Of a stretch of DNA of 64,000 nucleotides, positions 8,688 to 17,362 are shown one piece after another; within the stretch, counting starts at the first letter, position 1, and every line of letters starts with the position of its first letter. This stretch comes from Lentzea aerocolonigenes (GTDB lineage: Bacteria; Actinomycetota; Actinomycetes; Mycobacteriales; Pseudonocardiaceae). The notes below the pieces were generated by a model. It was not told the DNA's origin and did not search any database. It saw only the letters and a list, made by a program, of their open reading frames with translations. The DNA lies in NCBI RefSeq assembly GCF_000974445.1, contig NZ_BBOJ01000005.1:284917-348916 (forward strand). The letters run 5' to 3'. The position numbers and the translations under genes are program-made.

Positions 8688-10646
8688 TCATTCGGCCTCG
8701 TCGGCAGAGGACAGCGCTGGGATGAACTCCGCGTGCTTGCGATGGAGGTAGGCGCGGCTGGTCTGGTCCGTGGAGACCAGTTCCAGCGCCGAGCGGAACG
8801 CCTGCACCCTCCGGTCAGCCTGATCAAGCAGTTGTCCCCAGGTCACGACCCAGATCCGGTAGCGGGGATTGTTGGTGGTCAGGCCAGGTCGTGCGGGGTC
8901 GCTGTACAGGTTGCGGACCGCGTCGTCGACCTCGGTACCGACCAGCCAGAAGTCCCAGTCGTGCGGCGCGCCCACGACCTCCGGATGGGCCGTGATGGCG
9001 GACGCGTAGTTGTTGACCTGCCCGAACTCGGTCATGGTGAGTCGCATCGGGCGCTTGAGCTCGACGACCAGGTGCCGGGTGCGCTCGCTCTCGGGCAGGG
9101 CACGGGAGAACACCATGTCCACCCGCCCCCGCTTGCCGGACGGCAGCTTCACCGGGTTCGAGGCGAACTCCACGTCGCCGCGTTCGGTGATCAGTGTGCG
9201 CACGACGCGGGTCAGCCCGGTCTCCGAGAGCGCCAGGCTCCACTCGTCGCCGAAGACCCACGGCTCGTTCACCAGCATCGGGTGGAGCTGGTCGACCTCG
9301 CGGAACACGGTCTTGGTCTCGTCGGCGTACAGCAGCCCGCGCAGCCCGTGCAGGAAGTCGGAGCGGTCCGCGATCGTCTGCGAGGCCCGGACGATTGAGG
9401 TCAGTTTGGTGCGTTCCAGCAGGTCGAACAGGACTTCCTGTTCGTCGTCGCTCAGGTCGAGCACCGCGTTCAGGATGCGGTTCGTGCGCGTGGGCTCGGC
9501 ACGGGTGGCCTCCTGGAGCAGCCGCAGGGACAGCTTCTTCTGCTTGACGTCCCGACCGATGGCTGGGCTGGCCACCACCGCGACGATGTCGAAGATCTCC
9601 CGCTCCACCTCCTCGGCGGCGCTGCGCGGCTCTCCGTGGTAGGGGTACACCCCTTCGGCCTTCCACTCAGCGAGGATGCTGCCCTTCTGCTCGTCCAACC
9701 GGCGGTTCAGGTAGTCAGCGAGCGCGCGTTGCGCGACCGCGAGCAACTCACCGTGCCGGATATCGGGTACGTGAAGGTCTGCCGGGCCCATCAGGTCGGG
9801 GTCGCGGAACCCTTCCCACTGCAGGTAGGCGGTCCAGTGGATCGGTGCCGGCGGCATGCGGCCGAGCTTGTGTTCGGTGACAACTCCACCGCGTTCGTCA
9901 CACAGATACAGGGTCTTGGACCGCATGTCGGCCGACCACTCGACAACCCGCAGTCGAGGGCGACCCTTTCCGTGCAGCGTTGCCGGATCGAGGTCCAGGT
10001 CGAGATCGACGTCGTGCGTGATGTGGGTCTGCGGGTTGAGGTGATGGCCGCAGTACTGCACCTTGACCTCGGGGAGCGCCAGCAGGGACGCCGCCAACCG
10101 CGCGGTCAAGGGCAGCTGGATCTCTCCGTCGACCAAGCTCGCGACCCGCGAAGTCTGCCGGGCTTCCATGCGAACGGTCGTGCCGGTCGGGCCGCTGGTT
10201 GGCCGCGGGCCGTCGAACGTGAATTCGTTCGGCGCGCTGCGGTTTCCGTGGATCACCGTCTCGCTGAAGGTGTCGCCATCGGCCGACACCGACCGCCACT
10301 CGACGCGCTCCGCGATGCCGTAGGCGAGGAAGCGGCCACGACCGAGCTGGCCATGCAGCGGTCGGTTGATGTTCGGGGAGAACCGACCGGTCCGTTTCCA
10401 CGACTCGCCGTGGGTCAGAAAGAAGTCCGAAACTTGGTCATGGGGCATCCCGTGCCCGTCGTCCCAGACAACGATCTCCTCGGGCCCGTCGAGGCCACCG
10501 ATGGCGACCGTCGTCTCGACGTTCATCGCCTCCGCGTCGAGGGCGTTCCAGATCAGCTCGGCGAGGATGTCGACCGGGCTCGCGCGCTCCACATACCCCA
10601 GGATCGTGTCCCGGCCCGCGCGTACCTGCTTGGTCTCCACCGCCAC
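8688..10646 (-). CDS. GHKL ATPase with C-terminal PD-(D/E)XK-like nuclease domain
   Basis: 652-residue protein. The N-terminal HSP90/MutL-type ATPase domain shows the N box ELIWNALDAEA (residues 29-39), the G1 box WDDGHGMP (61-68) and the G2-like GQLGRGRFLAYG near residue 118. The C-terminus has a PD-(D/E)XK-like arrangement: GRVDMVF with Asp510, then VVELKRP with Glu529 and Lys531, followed by a helix QVNNYA. So the protein probably couples ATP-driven conformational change to DNA or RNA cleavage. It is the first gene of a minus-strand operon with HEPN and AbiGi-like genes and is divergent, across 180 bases, from a Gabija-like pair. HSP90-like ATPases occur in other defence systems, but I cannot assign this architecture to a named one. 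Confidence 0.75.
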   Translation of the reverse strand: MAVETKQVRAGRDTILGYVERASPVDILAELIWNALDAEAMNVETTVAIGGLDGPEEIVVWDDGHGMPHDQVSDFFLTHGESWKRTGRFSPNINRPLHGQLGRGRFLAYGIAERVEWRSVSADGDTFSETVIHGNRSAPNEFTFDGPRPTSGPTGTTVRMEARQTSRVASLVDGEIQLPLTARLAASLLALPEVKVQYCGHHLNPQTHITHDVDLDLDLDPATLHGKGRPRLRVVEWSADMRSKTLYLCDERGGVVTEHKLGRMPPAPIHWTAYLQWEGFRDPDLMGPADLHVPDIRHGELLAVAQRALADYLNRRLDEQKGSILAEWKAEGVYPYHGEPRSAAEEVEREIFDIVAVVASPAIGRDVKQKKLSLRLLQEATRAEPTRTNRILNAVLDLSDDEQEVLFDLLERTKLTSIVRASQTIADRSDFLHGLRGLLYADETKTVFREVDQLHPMLVNEPWVFGDEWSLALSETGLTRVVRTLITERGDVEFASNPVKLPSGKRGRVDMVFSRALPESERTRHLVVELKRPMRLTMTEFGQVNNYASAITAHPEVVGAPHDWDFWLVGTEVDDAVRNLYSDPARPGLTTNNPRYRIWVVTWGQLLDQADRRVQAFRSALELVSTDQTSRAYLHRKHAEFIPALSSADEAE

Positions 10647-10826
10647 AGCTTACGGATCAGTGAGCGCTCCGCCAGGCTTCCGACGTGCCCGTCTCCTCGG
10701 CCCACTGGGTCCGCCCGGCGTGGCCACAGTGTGTCGGACGAGAGTGGCCAGCGGTTGCTGTTACATGACACCACCCGAACGTGTACTTGCACGTCCCAGC
10801 CTCGCGGCGGGCAACTAGCCTGCGGT

Positions 10827-12623
10827 ATGCGTGTTCGGCAGTTGCGTATCTCGTCGTTCCGAGGTTGGCGAGAACTGGAGTTGCGAGCAGGACAACACGC
10901 CCTGGTCGTCGGCGAACCCCGAGCGGGCAGAAGCGACCTCATCGAGGCGCTTCGTCGGGTACTTGACCCGGACTCGACACGAACCCCACCCAACGAGTTC
11001 GACGTGTACCTCGCTGCGCCCGACGACAGTGATCCTGGCGCCGAGGTCGAGGCGGACACCACCGATGCCGAGGAAGAACCTGCCGACGGCGACACCGAGA
11101 TCGACATCCGCTCCGCCGAGATCGAGGTCGTGCTCTCCGACCTCGGCGAGGTACTCGAACAGCACTTCTTCCGTCGGCTCGAACTGTGGGATGCCGAAGA
11201 CGACGTGCTTGTCGAAGCATCCGCAGCCGAGGACCTGGACGAAGAGCGCCACGAGCTGGTGTTGCGACTGTGCTACCGGCTGCGTTGGAACCCCGAAGAG
11301 GGCGTGGGCGAGCACTGGGTGGACTATCCGAAAACGTCGGATCCCGACGACGAGAACTACGACCGGGCCCGCCGTCCCGACCGGAGCATGCTGCCGTTCA
11401 TCGTCCTGATGCCCGGCCATCCCTTGACCCTGCGACCTGGCAGCGCCTTCCGTGAGCTGCTGAACTTGGGCGGCGACGACCTGGCCACCGCGCTGCAGGC
11501 GCTCTCCTCGGCGGTCGACAGCGCCACCGACGGGCTCAGCGCGACCGAGGCAGTCAGCGCCGTGCTGGACGACGTCTTCGAGCCCGTCCGGGGCACACTC
11601 GACATCGACGCCGACACCGCGATTGCGGACATCGTCAACTTCCGCGCCGAGGGCGGCTCGGTGGCAGGGCTCCTTCGAGCGCTCCAGCCAGCGTTGCGGC
11701 TCGGATCCCCGGAAGCGCTGCCCCTCCGCCGCCACGGGTCCACGACCTCTGCGGTGCTGGCGGCGGCGGAAGCCCTCGTGGTCGCCTCCCAGGCAGGCGC
11801 GGTCGTCGTGTGCGATGACTTCGGCGACCAACTCGACGCCGGTGCCGCCGAACATCTGGCACGCGAACTGCGAACCGCGTGCGATCAACTGTGGATGTCA
11901 ACTCGGCGTCCGGAAGCAGCACGCGCGTTTCGTCCCGAGGAGATGGTGCGGCTGTCGCTGCGAACGAGCGAACGTACCGCTCACCAGATGGTGCCGCCGT
12001 CCGACAAACGCGAACTCGGCGTGGTGCGGCAACTCCACCTGCAGTTGCTCCCCGCCATGAGCAGCCGAGCGATCGTCGTGTTCGAAGGCCGTCACGACGT
12101 CGCAGCCCTGACCGCCATCAGCCAACGGCGCGCCGGCAAGCCGTCGCCTGCAGCGTACGGAGTCCGGTTCGTTGAAAGCGAAGGACACACCGAGATCGTC
12201 AAGATCTGCAGGCTGGCGCGCCAGCTCGGCTTCCGGGTGATCGCCGGCCTCGACTTCGACAAGCCCGGCCAAGGCGCGGACATCTCCTTCACCGACGCGC
12301 AGCAGGTCGCCGATGACGTCATTCGACTGCCCGAACGATTCGCCATCGAGATGGCGCTCGTGCACGGAATCCCACGGCAGAGCCTGCTCGACGCGTTCAC
12401 AGAACTGGACGAACAGTGGCAGCTCGGCTTGGCTGGCATGGACCAGCTCAATGACCGAGACCTGGAGAAGCGCCTCGCGAAGGCTCTGCACAAGTCCGGA
12501 GTGCACGCTCAGTACGTGTATCTGCTGTCCGGAAAGGCGCCCAAAGTCGCTATCCGATTCCTTGACCAGGCGGTGGAACTCGCGAGAGGGACGGTCACCG
12601 GGCCGGTGACGTTGACCGCATGA
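10827..12623 (+). CDS. gajA: Gabija-like GajA, OLD-family ATPase-TOPRIM nuclease
   Basis: 598-residue protein with an N-terminal ABC-type ATPase half and a C-terminal TOPRIM domain, the layout of OLD-family nucleases such as GajA. TOPRIM residues are visible: Glu420 in VFEGRHD and the Asp476-x-Asp478 pair in GLDFDKPG. VVVCDDFGDQLDAG near residue 327 serves as the Walker B and following region. The Walker A is unusual: GEPRAGRS at residues 29-36 has arginine where the invariant lysine should be. An acidic insert lies around residues 65-95. The ATG at 10827 starts directly at the beta strand of the ATPase. The downstream helicase gene overlaps by 4 bases (ATGA), as in Gabija operons. GajA proteins nick phage DNA and are regulated by nucleotides. 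Confidence 0.8.
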   Translation: MRVRQLRISSFRGWRELELRAGQHALVVGEPRAGRSDLIEALRRVLDPDSTRTPPNEFDVYLAAPDDSDPGAEVEADTTDAEEEPADGDTEIDIRSAEIEVVLSDLGEVLEQHFFRRLELWDAEDDVLVEASAAEDLDEERHELVLRLCYRLRWNPEEGVGEHWVDYPKTSDPDDENYDRARRPDRSMLPFIVLMPGHPLTLRPGSAFRELLNLGGDDLATALQALSSAVDSATDGLSATEAVSAVLDDVFEPVRGTLDIDADTAIADIVNFRAEGGSVAGLLRALQPALRLGSPEALPLRRHGSTTSAVLAAAEALVVASQAGAVVVCDDFGDQLDAGAAEHLARELRTACDQLWMSTRRPEAARAFRPEEMVRLSLRTSERTAHQMVPPSDKRELGVVRQLHLQLLPAMSSRAIVVFEGRHDVAALTAISQRRAGKPSPAAYGVRFVESEGHTEIVKICRLARQLGFRVIAGLDFDKPGQGADISFTDAQQVADDVIRLPERFAIEMALVHGIPRQSLLDAFTELDEQWQLGLAGMDQLNDRDLEKRLAKALHKSGVHAQYVYLLSGKAPKVAIRFLDQAVELARGTVTGPVTLTA

Positions 12624-14263
12624 CCACGACGCACCGGTTCCGCCCCATCGGCAAGCAACGCGACGTCCGCGACAGCGAGGCACCGACACTTCTCGTCCTC
12701 GGAGGCGCCGGTACCGGCAAGACCGTCACCGCCGCGGCGGCGGCCCGCACACACCTGCTCCGACGAGACGCGGACGCTCCCGCTGGCGTCGCTCGTGATC
12801 GTGCGCTGTTCTTGACTTTCAGCCGAACTGCGGTGACACAAATCCTCGGGCGCAGCAAGGGAATCCTCCGTGACGTCGCCGACCGGGTGGACGTGCTGAC
12901 GTTTCATGGGCTGGCGTGGCAACTGGTATGCGACTTCGGTCGCTATGTCGGCCACAGCGAACGCCCCACGCTGCGTGGCGAAGCGGAAAGCAAACTGTTC
13001 CAAGAAGACCCCACTGTCTTGTCCTACAACGACTTGCTTCCCGAAGCTCTCAAGATCTTGCGCCTGCCGCACATCGGCCCGCTCGCGCAACGCCGGTGGT
13101 CCCTTGTGGTCTGCGACGAGTTCCAGGACACCGACAGCGAACAGTGGACCTTGCTCGAACGCCTTACGGAGGTTGGCAACCGGCTGCTGCTCCTCGGCGA
13201 TCCCAACCAGATGATCTACGACAAGATCCCCGGTCGAAGGGGCGTCGGCCCTGAAAGGCTCGCCGCGGCGGTCGCACGGCCAGACGCCATGCAGATTCCT
13301 TTGCCGCTCGGCTCGTATCGTGATCCAACTCAGCTGTTGCCCACCGTGGCCGAGGCAGTGCGCCAGCGAAACTTCACCCATCCGTCCCTTGCTGAAGCCC
13401 TTGCCAACGGAAGACTTCGCGTCGTGACCGGAGTCGACACCCATCCTGCGACCGATGAGGTATGCGCTGCGATCGACGAGAGTCGCGAGCGAGGAGCAAG
13501 CACATTCGGAATCTTCTTGCACGGCAACGAACCCACGGCCGCCATGTCCGCCGCACTCACCGAACGAGGAGTCGACCACGTCGCTGTTGGCCTCTCCGAG
13601 AGCTACGGAGAAGCGCTCAGCACCTTCATGATGATGATGCAGTTCGCCGCCGGCACCACCGCTTGGGACTACGTTTTGGTGCGGATGGCCGTCTTCTACA
13701 CCTCTACCGTCCGGAGCAAGTACGCCCCAGACTTGGCGTTCATTATCGGCAGAGGACAAGCCGAAGGTCTGCTTGCTACCAGGCTGGACGAACTCCGTGT
13801 CGCGCTATCGGACGCGCCTGACCTTGACGCCGCCGCTCACATCGCGGCCACCGGCTGGCCGGCGCTGGGACTCAACCGCGGCCATCGGCAGTGGCGTCGA
13901 GCCGCCGCCGAAGTGATCCGGCTGATGGCCGTGTCCGGTCACGTGCTCGATGCCGTCAGTCGCCAAGTCGAGACGATGCGGATGGAGTCCTTCACCGACG
14001 TCGACGCTGGCGACCAGGCTGCCGTCCAGGTGATGAATCTCCATCAGACCAAAGGACGCGAGTCCGACGCCATCGTGGCCGTCTTCCGTACCAACGACTA
14101 TTACGGCAACGAGTCCGAGCCATTCGAGAGTGCGAGCAGGCTGCTGTACGTAGTGCTGACGCGAGCACGCCAACGAGTCACCTTGCTGTTGCCCAACAGT
14201 CCACACCAGCTCGTCGCACCGTTCGTCGCTCTGACGGGACGCTACGGCGTCACCTCGACCTAA
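12620..14263 (+). CDS. gajB: Gabija-like GajB, UvrD/PcrA-like helicase
   Basis: 547-residue superfamily 1 helicase. Motif I GGAGTGKT (residues 28-35), motif II DEFQDT (166-171), motif III LLGDPNQMIYD, motif V-like MNLHQTKGRESDAIVAVF and motif VI LLYVVLTRARQR are all present and intact, so ATPase activity is expected. It is shorter than housekeeping UvrD (about 700 residues), fitting GajB (about 500). It overlaps the GajA-like gene by 4 bases. In Gabija, GajB is thought to sense DNA ends or consume nucleotides and so activate GajA. It converges with, and overlaps by 4 bases, the HNH gene on the other strand. Confidence 0.8.
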   Translation: MTTTHRFRPIGKQRDVRDSEAPTLLVLGGAGTGKTVTAAAAARTHLLRRDADAPAGVARDRALFLTFSRTAVTQILGRSKGILRDVADRVDVLTFHGLAWQLVCDFGRYVGHSERPTLRGEAESKLFQEDPTVLSYNDLLPEALKILRLPHIGPLAQRRWSLVVCDEFQDTDSEQWTLLERLTEVGNRLLLLGDPNQMIYDKIPGRRGVGPERLAAAVARPDAMQIPLPLGSYRDPTQLLPTVAEAVRQRNFTHPSLAEALANGRLRVVTGVDTHPATDEVCAAIDESRERGASTFGIFLHGNEPTAAMSAALTERGVDHVAVGLSESYGEALSTFMMMMQFAAGTTAWDYVLVRMAVFYTSTVRSKYAPDLAFIIGRGQAEGLLATRLDELRVALSDAPDLDAAAHIAATGWPALGLNRGHRQWRRAAAEVIRLMAVSGHVLDAVSRQVETMRMESFTDVDAGDQAAVQVMNLHQTKGRESDAIVAVFRTNDYYGNESEPFESASRLLYVVLTRARQRVTLLLPNSPHQLVAPFVALTGRYGVTST

Positions 14264-15168
14264 GCACCACCCGCGCCGCGGCTAACGCGCCGCCGAATTT
14301 CGGCTGCCGTGGCCAACATTGCGTTGAGGCGTTCCTGAGTCATGCCCGGCTCCCAGATCGGCAGGGTCAGCGCCGACATCCATTCGCCTTCAACGCGATC
14401 TCCCGCCTCGGGCAGAGCATAGGCACGGAAACGGCGTGGCACGCGGGCGTGCTCCTTGATGATCTGCGTGATTCCCCCTGCGACGGTGGGAATGTGCGCC
14501 GGCCACGCGGCGCTCGATTTTCCTTCAAGCCGCCGCGATGGAAAGTACAGCGAGTCATCCCGCGGGAACTGGTAGCACGGATAGGCCGATGCGTCGACAT
14601 CGAAATCGATGCCGACAGCCCCGACCGTGGCAGCAACAAGTCCTTCGTTGACGACCTCCACTCCCAAGTACCGTTCCGCATCGGGGGCTGAGACCGTGGT
14701 GGTCGCCAGGCCCGAAAGCGGGATCGTCATCCACGTCAGTCCAAAGTGGATCATGCCGACCGGTTGAACTGTAAGCTTCACCTCGACCAAGGCGGCGAGA
14801 GATCGCTCGACGTGCTGCGCGATCTGAGCAAGCTGGTCGTCGGACAGCTCCCTGTTCATGCCGTCAGCGACCTGGCGGGCTTTCCAATCGAGAAGCTCCT
14901 CGACGGAGTAGGTCGACTCGTGGTCATCGACGGCCTTGTGGTGCTTGCCGCACAACAGAAGCAGGTTCTCCTCGGAATTGACCGACTCATAGCCGACCAC
15001 ATGGCGCGGACCGCCGGGCGACCCCGACCTGATGTGCGCGATCTCAGCGACAACCGTGAGATGTCCGCGGTCCTCAAAGATCAGAGTCTCAGGACACGTT
15101 GGGTACGCGCATCGGGTCGCCCGCCCGAACAGGATCTTGATGGTCTTCTCCGAGTACGTGCGCTTCAC
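14260..15168 (-). CDS. HNH endonuclease domain protein
   Basis: 302-residue protein. The first 85 residues form an HNH nuclease: Cys20-x4-Cys25, AEIAHI with His45, Asn68 in ENLLLLCGKHH, and Cys73-x2-His76-His77, giving the zinc ligands and the catalytic H-N-H order. The remaining 200 residues contain a coiled stretch (SDDQLAQIAQHVERSLAALVE) and a mixed beta region without known motifs. It is transcribed toward the Gabija-like pair, with tail-to-tail overlap of 4 bases, and could be an independent defence nuclease or an accessory effector. The start at 15168 gives MKRTYSEKT, the usual beginning of such HNH proteins. Confidence 0.8.
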   Translation of the reverse strand: MKRTYSEKTIKILFGRATRCAYPTCPETLIFEDRGHLTVVAEIAHIRSGSPGGPRHVVGYESVNSEENLLLLCGKHHKAVDDHESTYSVEELLDWKARQVADGMNRELSDDQLAQIAQHVERSLAALVEVKLTVQPVGMIHFGLTWMTIPLSGLATTTVSAPDAERYLGVEVVNEGLVAATVGAVGIDFDVDASAYPCYQFPRDDSLYFPSRRLEGKSSAAWPAHIPTVAGGITQIIKEHARVPRRFRAYALPEAGDRVEGEWMSALTLPIWEPGMTQERLNAMLATAAEIRRRVSRGAGGA

Positions 15169-15196
15169 GCCGAAACCCTAGCCAACCCCGGCGACC

Positions 15197-15312
15197 TCAG
15201 GTCTTGAGCAACAAGTAGACCCCGACAGGCCATCGCTGTCCCGGATCTATGGCCACCTTCTCGGTGGCGGGCACAATTGCGCCTCCGACCGTGCGGTGGC
15301 CGACGCGATCAT
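15197..15312 (+). pseudogene. fragment of a DUF574-type methyltransferase gene
   Basis: About 115 bases match, at roughly 90 percent identity by eye, the start of the intact methyltransferase gene at 23158-23275 (the part coding for [18 protein letters not shown] and the following loop). The copy is cut off at both ends and joined directly to an rlmN 3' fragment at a shared CCGG. It has no start codon of its own in frame and cannot give an enzyme. It shows that this stretch was assembled by recombination with sequence like that 8 kb to the right. Confidence 0.7.
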
Positions 15313-15430
15313 GGCCGGTGGAGCGGGAGTTCGTGCGGCGGGTGCGGGAGCAGGGTGTCGAGTGCACCGTGCGTGACACGCGTGGGCAGGAGATCGCCGC
15401 TGCCTGCGGCCAGCTCGCCGCCGAGGGTTA
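15313..15430 (+). pseudogene. rlmN: rlmN 3'-end fragment, copy 1
   Basis: Codes for the last 37 or so residues of the 23S rRNA adenine-2503 methyltransferase RlmN, including [13 protein letters not shown] and [19 protein letters not shown], ending in a TAG after the usual LAAEG. The catalytic radical-SAM part is missing. It is about 93 percent identical to the corresponding part of copy 2 (17535-17651). See the findings for the proposed integration-site meaning. Confidence 0.8.
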
Positions 15431-15468
15431 GAACCCGCTGAGGTTCACCTGGGAAACCGATCGACCCG

Positions 15469-16125
15469 GTGCAATCTGTGGCTCACACTTCTACGGTGAC
15501 CGAGTGGTTTGAGCTTCCGACGCCCCCGTGGCCGAACTCTGAGGCTGATCTCCTTGCAGGCGGTGATGATTGGTGGTTCGTCGCCTGCATGGATTGGCCT
15601 CGCGACGCTTGGATCGGCTACATCGAGGGGTACCGGAAGGCAGCCGGCTTGATGCTCGCGCGAGTGGCCGAGACAGGACGCGATCAGGACTATCTCGTCT
15701 ACCCCTTCCTGATGTGCTGGCGCCAGCATATCGAGCTTCAACTCAAAAACCTGATCATCCAGTGCACACGCTACAAGGATGAAGAGGTTGACTTCCCTCG
15801 CACGCACAAGCTCGAAGTGCTATGGCGCAAAGCGCGGAAGCTGTTGAACGAGGTATACCCGGACGACACCGCCGCCATCGACGACGTCGAGCGTCTGCTG
15901 CTTCAGCTTCAGGCCTGTGACCCCACTTCGGAGCACTTCAGGTACCCGGTTGCGAAGGATGGGTCGCCTACCCTCGGAGCGCTTCCGCGAGTCCACATGC
16001 GCCTGTTCCAGGAGGCGATGGAGGGTGTCGCGACCTACCTCGACGCAACTGACACAGGACTTCGCGAGAAGATCAATTCTCGGGACGACTACCGTGCGGC
16101 GATGTACGACATGTACGGTCAGTGA
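15469..16125 (+). CDS. HEPN-like protein, first of a pair
   Basis: 218-residue helical protein of no named family. Around residues 80-110 it has YPFLMCWRQHIELQLKNLI and later THKLEVLWRKARKLL, the two-helix pattern seen in HEPN-type proteins; the FRYPVAKDGSPTL turn near residue 163 also recurs in such proteins. No R-x4-H motif with RN is present; Arg85/His87 are candidates only. Start is uncertain: GTG 15469, with in-frame GTGs at 15478 and 15496, none with a clear ribosome site. It lies between two rlmN tails and 20 bases upstream of a second HEPN-like gene, so both probably form a two-gene cargo. Confidence 0.6.
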   Translation: MQSVAHTSTVTEWFELPTPPWPNSEADLLAGGDDWWFVACMDWPRDAWIGYIEGYRKAAGLMLARVAETGRDQDYLVYPFLMCWRQHIELQLKNLIIQCTRYKDEEVDFPRTHKLEVLWRKARKLLNEVYPDDTAAIDDVERLLLQLQACDPTSEHFRYPVAKDGSPTLGALPRVHMRLFQEAMEGVATYLDATDTGLREKINSRDDYRAAMYDMYGQ

Positions 16126-16145
16126 CGGCAGCCTGAGAGGCAAGT

Positions 16146-16991
16146 TTGCGAAACACAGCGGTTGTTGAGTTCGCTGCCTACCGTCAGTACGAAGCGACGC
16201 GTGCCGAAGCCAACAACGCCATGATGGGACTCCTCGCGGGTGCAAAACTGGCGGCCCACATGCTGAAGCTCACTGAGGGTTCCCAGCGGTTGTTGCCTGA
16301 GGTTTTTCCGCAAGTCGAGCACATCGAGCGCGTCAACCTTACCAGCGAGGCGGCGCGCGCGATTCTGGTTGATGCCGACTCACATCTAGGTGCGATGAGC
16401 GTTCCTTACGCCCTCGCGCTGCACGAGGATTTCCTCAAGACCTGTCTGGAACTGCTCGAAGTAGCCGGCAAGTGCGCGAGGAATACTGCGAGAGACTCGA
16501 AGCTCGCGACTCAACACGGCCTTATCGAGACGGCGACCGGACGAGCCTTCAGCCCGGACAGCCTGATCCAGCTCTCGACGATCAGGGTGATGCGAAACTG
16601 CGTCATTCACGAGGGTGGCCGGGTCAGTGGTGCACTGGTCAACAAGTTGGGATCATGGACTACGCAAATCGAGGCTGCTTGGGAGAAGGTTGCCGGCACG
16701 AGTCCCCGGGGCCTCCAGGTTGGCGATCCAGTCACCTTCGGGCATGGCGAGTTGGTGCTTACGTTGGCCGTGACGAAGCGACTGGCGCGTGAAGCGAACG
16801 GGATGCTTCTGGGAGCCATCCCGAAGGCGCAATGGGCCGACCTGGTCATCGACGACATGATCGCCTCAACGAAGAACGCGATGAAACGGTCTGATGTGGC
16901 CAGGAGAGCGCAGGGGCTTGCGCGACACCACTACTCGGCCGTGGGGCTCGACGAGCAAGACATCCTGAATGCGATCGCGCGTCGAACGTGA
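16146..16991 (+). CDS. HEPN-like protein with RN-x3-H motif, second of a pair
   Basis: 281-residue, mostly helical protein starting with TTG, which has GAGAGG about 6 bases upstream. It contains IRVMRNCVIHEGG, a HEPN catalytic motif (RNCVIH, residues 150-155), so an RNase activity is plausible. The remainder shows no further motif. It follows the previous gene by 20 bases and is closed by a strong hairpin 20 bases downstream. Lying between two rlmN 3' fragments with only its partner gene, it looks like cargo of a small insertion. Confidence 0.6.
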   Translation: MRNTAVVEFAAYRQYEATRAEANNAMMGLLAGAKLAAHMLKLTEGSQRLLPEVFPQVEHIERVNLTSEAARAILVDADSHLGAMSVPYALALHEDFLKTCLELLEVAGKCARNTARDSKLATQHGLIETATGRAFSPDSLIQLSTIRVMRNCVIHEGGRVSGALVNKLGSWTTQIEAAWEKVAGTSPRGLQVGDPVTFGHGELVLTLAVTKRLAREANGMLLGAIPKAQWADLVIDDMIASTKNAMKRSDVARRAQGLARHHYSAVGLDEQDILNAIARRT

Positions 16992-17010
16992 CCTGGCCCG
17001 CAAAACGAAG

Positions 17011-17044
17011 AACGGGTCTGCCGCGATGCTGCGGTAGACCCGTT
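17011..17044. terminator. hairpin terminator after HEPN-like pair
   Basis: A 14-bp inverted repeat with one G-U pair (AACGGGTCTGCCGC with its partner) closes on the 6-base loop GATGCT, 20 bases after the HEPN-like gene. The flank read from the other strand is T-rich, so it could act in both directions. Confidence 0.75.
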
Positions 17045-17362
17045 CCCGGAAGGAAAAGAGGGGCTCTGCTACTTGAGCTACGCGCCCCGTAAGGCGGCCA
17101 GGACTCGCACCTGGATCTCCCTGCCACTGTGGAACCTCTGGCTATGAGCCAGTAGGGCCGAACCCAGCTCCTGTTCACAGATTAACATGCGGTCTGGTGT
17201 GGGCCGGTCACATGGAGGGTGTGACCTGCATCTCGGTTGTGACTGCGGCGGATTCGACGTCGCGGCAAGTGCTGTCTCGCCGGCGTTTTGCCTGGTCAGG
17301 CCATCTCCAGTGATCTTTGTAAACGGTAGGGACGGGCGAACCTCTAGCAATTTATCGCCGAA

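Noticed and set aside
9636..10826. Long N-terminal extension of the GajA-like frame
   Set aside because: It is antisense to the GHKL ATPase; the OLD ATPase fold begins exactly at the ATG at 10827.
12509..13759. 416-codon minus-strand frame
   Set aside because: Antisense to the helicase gene, which has all superfamily 1 motifs.
17050..17178. tRNA-like pieces on the minus strand: a CTGG-loop-CCAG arm with CAT anticodon, a T-arm-like CCAGG TGCGAGT CCTGG, and a second D-arm-like GGGGCGCGTAGCTCAAG
   Set aside because: Acceptor stems do not pair and the pieces cannot be folded into one complete tRNA; at most degraded tRNA debris from an integration site.
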